NCBI GenBank assembly: GCA_964525015.1 | Contig: CAZGFY010000004.1 | Coordinates: forward strand, 1-64,000 | Source: RGIG3102 sp964525015 | Lineage (GTDB): Bacteria; Bacillota; Clostridia; Oscillospirales; Ruminococcaceae | Length of the DNA stretch: 64,000 bases | Direction of reading: 5' to 3' | Shown here: piece by piece, positions 9,512 to 18,433 of the stretch | Layout: every line of letters begins with the position of its first letter | Numbering within the stretch: position 1 is the stretch's first letter | Position numbers and translations under genes: made by a program | Notes under the pieces: model-generated | Databases searched by the model: none | The model's input: the letters and a program-made list of their open reading frames with translations, nothing else | What the model was told of the DNA's origin: nothing

Positions 9512-9543
9512 AAAAAAACTAGAAATAGAATTTCTAGTTTTTA
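9512..9543 (-). terminator. Intrinsic terminator upstream of mnmE
   Basis: AAAAACTAGAAAT pairs with ATTTCTAGTTTTT around a short loop. On the minus strand it would stop transcripts coming from the lipoprotein genes before mnmE. Confidence 0.8.
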
Positions 9544-9553
9544 ATATTTTAGC

Positions 9554-9830
9554 TAGCCTTACTCACATAATCCGAACACGTTTAATAATAATCAAATAGG
9601 CTCTCTATCTGTGTTAAAGGCTCTTGCAATGCATAAAGCATTGCTGTAAGCCTTTGCCTTGATATAAACCCTTTCTGATTATTATTAAATCTATGACCTA
9701 AAATCCAATAATTTTTTTATAAAACAAGGCAAATTTGCGAAATAATGCTTTCGCCTTATAAGTGAATTTAACGCTGTTTTAGGAAAAAATTATCCGATTT
9801 TAGGCGGTTCGAATTTTATGAGTAAGGCTA
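9554..9830 (+). mobile_element. MITE-like element, complete copy (277 bp)
   Basis: Bounded by 24-bp terminal inverted repeats that match at 21 positions (outer part TAGCCTTACTCA), with TA at both edges. Inside are nested inverted repeats: TTTAATAATAATCA pairs with TGATTATTATTAAA, CCTAAAATC...ATAATTTTTT pairs with AAAAAATTAT...GATTTTAGG, and GCAATGC/GCATTGC form a hairpin. No coding frame is present. A shortened copy lies at 27541-27734 and an end fragment at 26213. With the terminator at 9512-9543 this fills the 425-bp gap before mnmE. Confidence 0.75.
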
Positions 9831-9831
9831 G

Positions 9832-10167
9832 TTATAAATTTAATAAAAAATCCTTTACATTTTCTATTTTTTCTTTTGATGTTATCTTGCAAAATTCAGT
9901 TTTATTATAGGCTGAATTATCTTCTGATTTTAATTCACATTTGTATATATAACATCCAATATTACAATCAGTATTTTTAATTATTTCATTGATATCTGCC
10001 CTTTTTGCATTTATAATTTTAGGATTTATCATATAAATAACAGCTTCTTTTATGGTTTTATGGCAGTGTTGATTTTTTGTTTTTCCTATTGAATTTAAAG
10101 GAATTAATCCTTTTAAATCATCATTTTTAGATGCAAAATAATATATCATACCTTTGTTTATATCCAT
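9832..10167 (-). CDS. Hypothetical protein, 111 aa
   Basis: Unrecognised. The product starts MDINKGMIYYFASKND and contains four Cys (QHCHK, DCNIGCYIYKC) and no membrane segment or signal peptide. It may be complete, but its stop codon lies one base beyond the end of the MITE-like element, so insertion may have altered the C-terminus. It lies 14 bp downstream of a lipoprotein gene on the same strand and is probably cotranscribed. The ribosome site AAAAAAGGA precedes the start. Confidence 0.6.
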   Translation of the reverse strand: MDINKGMIYYFASKNDDLKGLIPLNSIGKTKNQHCHKTIKEAVIYMINPKIINAKRADINEIIKNTDCNIGCYIYKCELKSEDNSAYNKTEFCKITSKEKIENVKDFLLNL

Positions 10168-10181
10168 TCCTTTTTTATTTA

Positions 10182-11360
10182 TTATAGCATTTTATTAGAT
10201 AAAATATTATATCCATATTCTTTTAATAAAATTGTAAGCTGTCCTTTAGAGTCAAATTTATATACTCCTTCTTCGCCATCCCATAAATTAAGATTATAAT
10301 TTATAGTCATAATATCGCCATCAATATTAAAATCCATCACCTGTGCGTTATAATAATTTTGAGAGCTTAAGGAGCTTAAATGATAATTAAATTCATCTAA
10401 TTCTGCATTGTAATTAATATCTTGTTTTATTTTTTCCCTTAATATCTCAGCTGTTTCTTCTCCAAAATATTTTTCATATTCTTTTATAAAAGCATCAAGT
10501 TTATTAAAATTATCATAGATAATATGATAATGCTTTTGTGAATAAAGTAGATTATTAACAGTTCTTATAATTGCAGAATAAGAAAACCCATTCACTTGCA
10601 TATCATCAGTCACTAAATCACTAACAGTAAAATCTCCTCCTACAAGAATTAACTCAGAAAGTTCGGATAAATAAAGATAATTCACGCCCAAATTACTAAG
10701 CGAATCAAAATTTATCTTCGATGAAATGCCATTATATTTATAAATTCCATCTTCTTTAACTAGATTTAGCTTATAAAAATATTCAATTATTAGCGGTGCA
10801 CCTTTTTCTGATTCGTAGTAGTTAATTGGTTTTAGATAAGTAAAATTTATAGTGTATCCTTCGGATGTTTTTTCTAAATTAATGCTCTCTTTATCAACTA
10901 ATTTTCCCCCAGCAGTTTCTCTGCTTTGGTTTATATTAATATAATAAAAATCACTTAACCCATTTTCATTTTCATTTTTATATTCGCTAAAAAAATCTTC
11001 TTCAAGGATAAATTTATTTCTAAGTCCATTTTCAATCACATCAGCTGGAACTTTAAGAATATCTGAATACGAAAAAAATTCTTCGTATGACGCTAATTCA
11101 TAGTTTTCTAGATAGTATTCCTTATCAATTTCTATAAAATTATTATAATTATAAAGATAAGTACTCGCAAATATATCTGACATAGTGTTTAAATAATAAT
11201 TATTATGGAATATAAAGGAAGAATTAAGTGGCTCTATATATTCCTTATAAATTTCTTCATTTGTCATATCTTCTATATCTTTTTTAGATACATCTTCTGA
11301 ACACGCCACTAAAGAAAATGATAAAATTAATATTAATAATAAACTAATAGCCTTTTTCAT
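10182..11360 (-). CDS. Lipoprotein, unknown function (paralogue 1)
   Basis: A 392-aa predicted lipoprotein. A lysine-start signal peptide ends in a lipobox LVAC with the lipidated Cys at residue 20, then an acidic linker. The mature part is Tyr/Asn-rich with no motif I recognise. It is a paralogue of the next gene upstream: both have NEEI-x-x-EYIEPL near residue 38 and a similar layout of Tyr-rich segments. It is probably anchored on the outer face of the membrane. The two genes are 138 bp apart. Function unknown. Confidence 0.8.
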   Translation of the reverse strand: MKKAISLLLILILSFSLVACSEDVSKKDIEDMTNEEIYKEYIEPLNSSFIFHNNYYLNTMSDIFASTYLYNYNNFIEIDKEYYLENYELASYEEFFSYSDILKVPADVIENGLRNKFILEEDFFSEYKNENENGLSDFYYININQSRETAGGKLVDKESINLEKTSEGYTINFTYLKPINYYESEKGAPLIIEYFYKLNLVKEDGIYKYNGISSKINFDSLSNLGVNYLYLSELSELILVGGDFTVSDLVTDDMQVNGFSYSAIIRTVNNLLYSQKHYHIIYDNFNKLDAFIKEYEKYFGEETAEILREKIKQDINYNAELDEFNYHLSSLSSQNYYNAQVMDFNIDGDIMTINYNLNLWDGEEGVYKFDSKGQLTILLKEYGYNILSNKML

Positions 11361-11498
11361 AAAAAACCTCTTTTCTATAAACTAAAAACCATTTTTACTT
11401 TATATTATAATGTTATCATATATTTAAATATTTATCAATTATCTTATACTACAACATACCTTTCTTTTACTACATAATAAAGATTTATCTTTAAAAAT

Positions 11499-12692
11499 TT
11501 AATTATACACTGTGTTTTCTAATAATTGATAGCTATTTTTATCTATTTTTATTTTAGCCGTTCCATTAATATCTTCGCTTTTATCCACAACGCTTTTAAT
11601 AGTGTAGTTTACCACTAAAATATTATCTTCAAAGCTAAAACTATCCGTTTGGTATCTATATTTTGAATATTTCCCAATATTAGAGCCTTGTATATTTAAA
11701 AATGCAGAATTCTCTTCTTTATTATATGAACTATCACTTATTAATCTATTTGAAAATTCTTCTATATTAATATCATTAAAATAAGCTTTGTATAGCTGTG
11801 TTAAATAGTCAACGTTGTATCTTACAGAGTCGTAATTATACATATCATTAAAATCGTCACGCTCACTAGGATTTAAATTTTTTGAAAAATGAATTGCCTG
11901 CAAACTTTCAAAAACTCCAGCTAAAAAAGCATCATCATCAAAGCTATTATTATAAAATCCTTTTTCGTTTGAAAAATTATAAAATAGAATATGCATTAAA
12001 TTTTTCATATATAAGGCATCTATAATTTCGTTATTAAATTTTTCAATTATCGGATAAGACTCCCCTTTTAAAATATAATAGCTATCTTTTTCTAAATTAT
12101 ATTCTAAAAATAATGTGTAGTTATAATAAATTGGCGTTGAGTTAAAATCTTCAACATTATAATTTTTTCTAATTATTTCAAAATCTAAAGAATACCCTAA
12201 ATCATTCTCATTTAAAACAATGCTGTTTATATCAATATAGCTAATCCCTATTTCCTTATAAGTATTAGATAGGTTTATCATATAGTTTCCATTAATATCA
12301 ATATTTTCATCATAAAAAAACTCATCGCTTAAATTATATTTTTCTTGAAGAGTTGTTTTAATAATTTCTATTGGCAGATAAATATAATCCGAATAACTCT
12401 GATTTTCACTTGTATCAACCTTTTCATATAAATTCAAATACTCATCTTTATCAATCCCTGATAATATGTAATAATTACTTATAAAGCTACCTAGTGTTAA
12501 ATCTTCTAAAGAATTAAAACTATCATAATTAGTGAATAACCCAATAGAATATAATGGCTCTATATATTCATAAAAAATTTCTTCATTTGTTAAATTTTTT
12601 ATATCATTTTCTTTTTCATCATTATTATTACTGCAAGCAGATAAAGAAAATAATAATACAATCACTAAAAATAAACCTAAAAACTTCTTCAT
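11499..12692 (-). CDS. Lipoprotein, unknown function (paralogue 2)
   Basis: A 397-aa predicted lipoprotein with signal peptide MKKFLGLFLVIVLLFSLSAC, the lipidated Cys being residue 20. It shares NEEIFYEYIEPL and overall length with the next gene downstream, so the two look like a tandem duplication that has diverged widely. No enzymatic motif is visible. It starts just below the gyrA terminator and so must have its own promoter. The pair lies between gyrA and mnmE, where most clostridial genomes have other genes. Confidence 0.8.
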   Translation of the reverse strand: MKKFLGLFLVIVLLFSLSACSNNNDEKENDIKNLTNEEIFYEYIEPLYSIGLFTNYDSFNSLEDLTLGSFISNYYILSGIDKDEYLNLYEKVDTSENQSYSDYIYLPIEIIKTTLQEKYNLSDEFFYDENIDINGNYMINLSNTYKEIGISYIDINSIVLNENDLGYSLDFEIIRKNYNVEDFNSTPIYYNYTLFLEYNLEKDSYYILKGESYPIIEKFNNEIIDALYMKNLMHILFYNFSNEKGFYNNSFDDDAFLAGVFESLQAIHFSKNLNPSERDDFNDMYNYDSVRYNVDYLTQLYKAYFNDINIEEFSNRLISDSSYNKEENSAFLNIQGSNIGKYSKYRYQTDSFSFEDNILVVNYTIKSVVDKSEDINGTAKIKIDKNSYQLLENTVYN

Positions 12693-12764
12693 AAAAACAG
12701 CCTTTCAAACATAATAAATTCAAATATATGGTTTAATAATATCACAAATCCCATTTATTCTCAA

Positions 12765-12799
12765 TAAAAAAACTCTATTTTTAAAAATAGAGTTTTTTT
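12765..12799 (-). terminator. Intrinsic terminator after gyrA
   Basis: AAAAAAACTCTATTTTT pairs with its complement to give a long hairpin with T-runs, three bases past the gyrA stop codon. Confidence 0.92.
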
Positions 12800-12802
12800 A
12801 AT

Positions 12803-15319
12803 TTATTCTTCTGTTTGAGTTTCTTCGCTAACTACTTCTTCGCTTATTGTTTCGTTTGTGTTTTTATCTAAAATTTCTTCGCCTTCAGCAGTTTCATCTT
12901 CGATTTCTTCTTTCATTGTAACTGCGAATGTTACAGTTTTATCATCAGCACCAAGACGCATAACACGAACGCCAGAAGCGTATCTTCCTTGCTGTGCTAT
13001 ATCGCTTGCGTGCATACGGATAATAATACCACTTAAAGAAATTAAGATAACATCATTTTCATCATCAACTATTCTAACGCCAGCTACTAATCCACCTTTT
13101 TGAATATCATAGTTTCTAACGCCTTTACCACCACGAGATTGCAGGCGATATTCAGAAAGATTTGTTCTTCTTCCTTTACCATCTTGGGTAATAGTTAATA
13201 ATTGAGCGCCTTCACGAACTCTACCCATACCAACAACTTCGTCGCCTTCTGATAGATTAATCGCCCTAACGCCTCTTGCACTTCTGCCAACTAGTCTAAC
13301 ATCTTCTTCAGAGAATTTAATAGCTACGCCATTTTGAGTTGCAATAATTAATTCATCTTCGCCAGATGTAATTCTTGTCCAAGCAAGTGTATCCCCTTCA
13401 TCAAGGGTGATAGCAATTAGCCCAGATTTTCTAACGTTTGAATATTGAGAAACTGGTGTACGCTTAATTACACCTTTTTTAGTAACCATAACTAGGTTGC
13501 CTTCGTTTCCGTCTTTTGGCATATTAATCATAGTTGTGATTTTTTCATCAGGCTGTAATTGTAGTAAGTTAACAATATTAATTCCTCTAGCTGTTCTTGA
13601 GCCTTCTGGAATTTCATAGCCTTTTAATCTATACACTCTTCCTTTATCAGTTGCAAATAGTATATAATCGTGGGAATTTGCCATAAATAATTCTTGAACA
13701 AAATCCTCATCTCTACGAGTCATACCGCTAACGCCACGACCGCCTCTTTTTTGAGCTTGATAAACTGATTTTTGCTGACGTTTAACATAGCCAAAGTTTG
13801 TATAAGTGAAAACACATTCCTCATTTGGAATTAAATCTTCAATATCAACTTCGCCTGAAACGTGTTGGATTTCAGTTCTTCTTTCGTCATTGTATTTTGC
13901 TTTTATTTCTAATAAATCTTCTTTAACTTTATCCAATACCATTTGTTTGTTTTCTAAAAATTCTAAATAGTATTCGATTTTAGCTAATAAATCTGCAATT
14001 TCTTGTTCGATTTTTTCTCTTTCAAGCCCTTGCAAACGGCGAAGTTGCATATTTAAAATAGCATTTGCTTGAACTTCGCTTAAAGAAAATCTATCCATTA
14101 ATCTTTGTTTTGCATTATCATAAGATGTTCTAATAATGCTAATAACTTCATCAATATTATCTGATGCAATTTTTAATCCTTGAAGTAGATGCTCTCTTTC
14201 TTTTGCCTTTTTTAAATCAAAACGAGCACGTCTTTCTAGTATTTCGCATTGGAACTCAACGAATTTTTCTAGCATGGTTTTTAAATCCATAACTTTTGGA
14301 ATTCCTTTATCCAAAGCTAGCATAATAACGCCAACTGTGTCTTGAAGTTGAGTTAGAGAATATAGATAATTTAAAACAATCTGTGGGTTTGCTTCTCTTT
14401 TTAATTCGATAACAACCCTCATGCCTTCTCTATCTGATTCATCTCTTAAATCAGAAATACCTTCAATTCTCTTATCTTTAACTAAATCAGCGATTTTTTC
14501 AATCATATTCGCCTTATTAACCATATATGGAATTTCAGTAATTATAATTTGGTATCTTCCATTATCTCTTTCCTCGATAACAGCCCTACCACGAAGAGTT
14601 ATCTTACCCCTACCAGTAGCGTATGCAGAGCGAATTCCACTTCTACCCATAATAATACCACCAGTTGGAAAATCTGGTCCTGGGATGTGTTCCATTATTT
14701 CATGATATTCAATTTCTGGATTATCAATAACAGCTATAACACCATCTATAACTTCTTTAATATTATGTGGTGGGATATTTGTAGCCATACCAACAGCAAT
14801 ACCAGTTGAGCCGTTCATTAATAATGTTGGGATTCTAGTTGGTAAAACAGAAGGCTCATTTGTTGATTCATCATAGTTTGGAACAAAATCAACTGTTTCT
14901 TTTTCGATATCTCTTAGCATTTCGCCAGCTATCTTATCCATTCTCGCCTCTGTATAACGGTAAGCAGCAGCAGGGTCACCATCGACCGAACCAAAGTTAC
15001 CTTGGCCATCGATTAAAGGATATCTTAAAGAGAAATCTTGAGCCATACGAACAAGTGCATCATAAACAGAGCCGTCGCCGTGTGGGTGATATGAGCCTAA
15101 AACAGAACCAACTGTATCGGCTGATTTTTTATAAGCGTGAGAAGAATCTAAGCCTTTTTCAAACATAGTATATAAAATTCTTCTATGAACTGGCTTTAAT
15201 CCATCTCTAACATCTGGAAGTGCCCTTGATACAATAACTGACATTGAATAAGCTAGAAAGCTTTTTTCCATCTCTTTTTCAATATCAACGTTAATATATT
15301 GTGTATTATCTATCGACAT
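12803..15319 (-). CDS. gyrA: DNA gyrase subunit A
   Basis: The breakage-reunion subunit of gyrase, which introduces negative supercoils with GyrB. At 838 aa it is full length. The catalytic Tyr lies in AAAYRYTEARM (about residue 123) within the region that determines quinolone response. The C-terminal DNA-wrapping domain carries a GyrA-box-like QKRGGRG (canonical QRRGGKG) and ends in a Glu-rich tail. The ribosome site AAAAGGA lies 11 bases upstream. It is separated from gyrB by a small membrane-protein gene. Confidence 0.98.
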   Translation of the reverse strand: MSIDNTQYINVDIEKEMEKSFLAYSMSVIVSRALPDVRDGLKPVHRRILYTMFEKGLDSSHAYKKSADTVGSVLGSYHPHGDGSVYDALVRMAQDFSLRYPLIDGQGNFGSVDGDPAAAYRYTEARMDKIAGEMLRDIEKETVDFVPNYDESTNEPSVLPTRIPTLLMNGSTGIAVGMATNIPPHNIKEVIDGVIAVIDNPEIEYHEIMEHIPGPDFPTGGIIMGRSGIRSAYATGRGKITLRGRAVIEERDNGRYQIIITEIPYMVNKANMIEKIADLVKDKRIEGISDLRDESDREGMRVVIELKREANPQIVLNYLYSLTQLQDTVGVIMLALDKGIPKVMDLKTMLEKFVEFQCEILERRARFDLKKAKEREHLLQGLKIASDNIDEVISIIRTSYDNAKQRLMDRFSLSEVQANAILNMQLRRLQGLEREKIEQEIADLLAKIEYYLEFLENKQMVLDKVKEDLLEIKAKYNDERRTEIQHVSGEVDIEDLIPNEECVFTYTNFGYVKRQQKSVYQAQKRGGRGVSGMTRRDEDFVQELFMANSHDYILFATDKGRVYRLKGYEIPEGSRTARGINIVNLLQLQPDEKITTMINMPKDGNEGNLVMVTKKGVIKRTPVSQYSNVRKSGLIAITLDEGDTLAWTRITSGEDELIIATQNGVAIKFSEEDVRLVGRSARGVRAINLSEGDEVVGMGRVREGAQLLTITQDGKGRRTNLSEYRLQSRGGKGVRNYDIQKGGLVAGVRIVDDENDVILISLSGIIIRMHASDIAQQGRYASGVRVMRLGADDKTVTFAVTMKEEIEDETAEGEEILDKNTNETISEEVVSEETQTEE

Positions 15320-15381
15320 TTTTTATAACCGTCCTTTTCTTTGCAAATTTACTTTGAATTTTGCAAATATCAATTCATTAA

Positions 15382-15996
15382 TTAATCTAAAACCCTGCAT
15401 TCAACCCATTCTTTTAGATTAAATTCTTTTTTAATATCATCAATTAATTTATAGATATTTTCCTCGTTTTTTTCATCTATACATCTTTTTGGAAGTATCA
15501 TATAGTGAAATCCCCTTATTGATTTATCCCTTGAAACTTTTAAAACAAAAACTACTAATCTCTTAGTTATTTTAATATGCTTTAATTTATCATAAGAAAA
15601 ATATCTTCTATTCTCATTTGTTAAAAATTCGATATTTTCTTTATTAAAAACTATCATCCCTTTTTCAGGTGAAAAAAATTGATTTCCTAAAGCATCGCTT
15701 TTAATTAAATGCTCAACTGCTTGTTTATAATCACTCTTATTTCCTATAAAAAACTTATAAAGAAAATTTAGTAAAATAAATATAAAAAATCCAATTGGTA
15801 TAAAAACAGCCTCTCTTGCAAAACTTTCTACTGATAAAAATACTAAACCAGTTAAAATCAGTAATATGGTTTGTATAATAAAGGTTTTTACACAGCTCTT
15901 TTTTTCTATTTCTAAATTTTCAGTTAGCTCTAAAATTTCTGTTTGGATAAAATCAGTTTGAAAAAGCTCTATATTAAATTCTAATGGATAATCCAT
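15382..15996 (-). CDS. Membrane protein with YcxB-like domain
   Basis: About 204 aa with two adjacent hydrophobic segments (roughly residues 40-85) and a cytoplasmic C-terminal domain that resembles the YcxB-like fold (FSPEKGMIVFNKENIEFLTNE, YFSYDKLKHIKIT). I start it at MDYPLEF, as AAAGGA is spaced 12 bases before this ATG; the frame is open to 16008, where the site would be too close. It lies between gyrB and gyrA on the same strand and is probably cotranscribed. Function unknown. Confidence 0.7.
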   Translation of the reverse strand: MDYPLEFNIELFQTDFIQTEILELTENLEIEKKSCVKTFIIQTILLILTGLVFLSVESFAREAVFIPIGFFIFILLNFLYKFFIGNKSDYKQAVEHLIKSDALGNQFFSPEKGMIVFNKENIEFLTNENRRYFSYDKLKHIKITKRLVVFVLKVSRDKSIRGFHYMILPKRCIDEKNEENIYKLIDDIKKEFNLKEWVECRVLD

Positions 15997-16077
15997 AATA
16001 ATATCCATTCCTTTCTTAGAGTTTTACTTAATTTTTATAGCAAAAATTAAAACTCGAAGTTTTTTTAGAATTATTTT

Positions 16078-18009
16078 TTAGATATCTAAATCTTTTGCAT
16101 ATTTTGCATTTTTCTCTATAAATTCTTTCCTTGGTGCAACTTTATCTCCCATTAATATAGTGAAAACTTCATCTGCTTTTTGAGCATCTTCTAAATTAAT
16201 TCTTTTCATAAATCTATGTTCTGGATTTAGAGTTGTTTCCCATAATTGCTCAGGATTCATCTCACCAAGACCTTTAAAACGGCCTATTCTGTATCCAGTT
16301 CCGCCCATATCAGCAATTATTTCATCTCTTTGCTCATCATCATAAGCATATCGAATATCTTTGCCTTTTGTTATTTTATATAAAGGTGGCATAGCTATAT
16401 AAACATATCCGTGCTCAATAACTGGGCGAAGAAATCTAAATAGGAAAGTTAAAAGTAGTGTTCTGATGTGGCTTCCGTCAACGTCAGCATCGGCCATTAT
16501 AACAACTTTGTGGTATCTGATTTTTTCAATATCTATTTCATCACCAATACCGCAGCCAAGTGCAGTTACAACTGGGATTAATTTTTCATTACCATAAACT
16601 TTATCAAGGCGAGCTTTTTCAACGTTTAGCATTTTTCCCCATAAAGGAAGAATAGCTTGGAATTCTCTATTCCTTCCGTTTTTTGCAGAACCAGCAGCTG
16701 AGTCACCTTCGACAATGTATATTTCGCTTTTTGCAGGATCTTTGCTTGAGCAATCCGCAAGTTTACCAGGAAGTCTTGCTGTTTCAAGCGCCGATTTTCT
16801 TCTAACGAGTTCTCTTGCTCTTTTTGCAGCTTCTCTAGCTCTTTGAGCATTTTGAGCTTTTTCATAAACAGCTTTTGCCACAACTGGATTTTCTTCAAAG
16901 AAATCTTTTAATTTTTCATAAACTAAATTTTCCACAAGTCCACGAACTTCAGTATTTCCAAGTTTTGCTTTAGTTTGCCCTTCAAATTGTGCTTCCATAA
17001 CTTTAACTGATATAACTGCAGTTAAGCCTTCACGCACATCATTCCCTGAAAGATTATCATCTTTTTCTTTAATAAATCCTTTTTGACGGCCAAAATCATT
17101 AAAAACTCTAGTTAAAGCATTTTTAAAACCTTGTTCATGAGTACCACCGTCTGGAGTATTAATATTATTAGCAAAAGACACTAAAAGCTCATTATAGCTA
17201 TCATTATATTGAATAGCAATTTCAGCTGTTGAATTATTTGTTTCGGTTTTTAAATGGATAACTGGGTGTAAAACGCCCATATCTCTTTTTTCATGGATAT
17301 ATTCAACGAAACTTTTAACTCCGCCTTCGTAATGCATATCTTCAATGATTACTTCTTCTTCTCTTTCATCAGTTAAAGTTATTTTTAAACCGGCGTTTAA
17401 AAATGCTTGTTCTCTCATGCGAGTTTCTAAAATAGAAAATTCATACTCTAATGTTTCAAACATTTCATGGTCGGCTTTAAAAGAAATTTCAGTTCCTTTT
17501 TTAGTGCTATCTCCTACTCTAACTAAATCAGAATCGGCAACACCTCTTTGGAATCTTTGATAATATTCACCTTCACCATTATGAACAGTAACAGTTAGCC
17601 ATTCTGAAAGTGCATTAACAACTGAAGCACCAACACCGTGCAAACCACCTGAAACTTTATATCCACTTTCTTCCCCACCGAATTTACCGCCCGCGTGAAG
17701 AATAGTGAAAACAACAGTAACAGCTGGAATACCAAGTTTTGGCTGAATTCCAATAGGAATACCCCTACCATTATCGCTAACTTTTATAATATTATCTTTT
17801 AAAATAGAAACATTTATATGGCTACAATATCCAGCTAAAGCCTCATCTATTGAGTTATCCACTATTTCATAAACTAAATGATGTAGTCCTTTTGGCCCAG
17901 TTGAACCGATATACATCCCTGGTCTTTTTCTAACGGCTTCAAGTCCTTCTAAAACTTGAATTTGTTCCCCGCCATAATTACCAGTAACCTTTTCTTCAAT
18001 GTTTGACAT
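16078..18009 (-). CDS. gyrB: DNA gyrase subunit B
   Basis: The ATPase subunit of gyrase, 643 aa. The GHKL ATPase motifs are VDNSIDEALAG, DNGRGIPIG and GGLHGVGASVVNALS. The Toprim domain has EGDSAAGSAK and DADVDGSHIRTLLL. The segment usually read as PLRGK-x-LNVEKA is PLWGKMLNVEKAR here, with Trp in place of Arg. The ribosome site GAAAGGA is 12 bases upstream. It follows remB after 180 bp of AT-rich sequence, so a separate promoter is possible. Confidence 0.98.
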   Translation of the reverse strand: MSNIEEKVTGNYGGEQIQVLEGLEAVRKRPGMYIGSTGPKGLHHLVYEIVDNSIDEALAGYCSHINVSILKDNIIKVSDNGRGIPIGIQPKLGIPAVTVVFTILHAGGKFGGEESGYKVSGGLHGVGASVVNALSEWLTVTVHNGEGEYYQRFQRGVADSDLVRVGDSTKKGTEISFKADHEMFETLEYEFSILETRMREQAFLNAGLKITLTDEREEEVIIEDMHYEGGVKSFVEYIHEKRDMGVLHPVIHLKTETNNSTAEIAIQYNDSYNELLVSFANNINTPDGGTHEQGFKNALTRVFNDFGRQKGFIKEKDDNLSGNDVREGLTAVISVKVMEAQFEGQTKAKLGNTEVRGLVENLVYEKLKDFFEENPVVAKAVYEKAQNAQRAREAAKRARELVRRKSALETARLPGKLADCSSKDPAKSEIYIVEGDSAAGSAKNGRNREFQAILPLWGKMLNVEKARLDKVYGNEKLIPVVTALGCGIGDEIDIEKIRYHKVVIMADADVDGSHIRTLLLTFLFRFLRPVIEHGYVYIAMPPLYKITKGKDIRYAYDDEQRDEIIADMGGTGYRIGRFKGLGEMNPEQLWETTLNPEHRFMKRINLEDAQKADEVFTILMGDKVAPRKEFIEKNAKYAKDLDI

Positions 18010-18189
18010 AACAACAATCTTTCCTTTCTTGATGTTTTGAATTTTGTAATTTTTTTATGGTAAAGTTTTGCTTTTAATTTATACAAAATCTCAAAACTAA
18101 ATTTGAAAAAATAAATTTTTTCAAATTCTTATTTTTGTTTTATAAAAAATATAAAACTATAAAATTGAAATTTCTTTCAAATTGCTTAT

Positions 18190-18432
18190 TTATATTATTT
18201 CCAGCCTTTTTTTCAAAACTGATGGCATTAATTCAACTATGAAAACCTTGCCATCATTCATTAAAATAAAGCTTTTTGGTATATCGTTAATAACATACTC
18301 TGTCTTTTTTTCCTGCTCTTTTTTATTCAAAAAATCTCTTGTTTGCTTATTAATAGTAGTGTTATCTAAATCAAAAATCCCAACGATATCATCTTTTTTA
18401 ATTAAATAATCAGTTCCTATATCAATATACAA
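18190..18432 (-). CDS. remB: Extracellular matrix regulator RemB-like (DUF370)
   Basis: An 80-aa protein (MYIDIGTDYLIKKDDIVGIFD) of the RemA/RemB DUF370 family, corresponding to Bacillus YaaB between recF and gyrB. Members of this family are small DNA-binding proteins; RemB affects biofilm matrix expression in Bacillus. It starts one base after the recF stop and so is translationally linked. The identification rests on both sequence type and the conserved place. Confidence 0.85.
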   Translation of the reverse strand: MYIDIGTDYLIKKDDIVGIFDLDNTTINKQTRDFLNKKEQEKKTEYVINDIPKSFILMNDGKVFIVELMPSVLKKRLEII

Positions 18433-18433
18433 T

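Noticed and set aside
16618..16634. TTTTTCAACG in gyrB and similar TTTCAACG sites (24687, 43346, 51932) as DnaA boxes
   Set aside because: The last base differs from the repeated 9-mer, the sites are single, and most lie inside genes.
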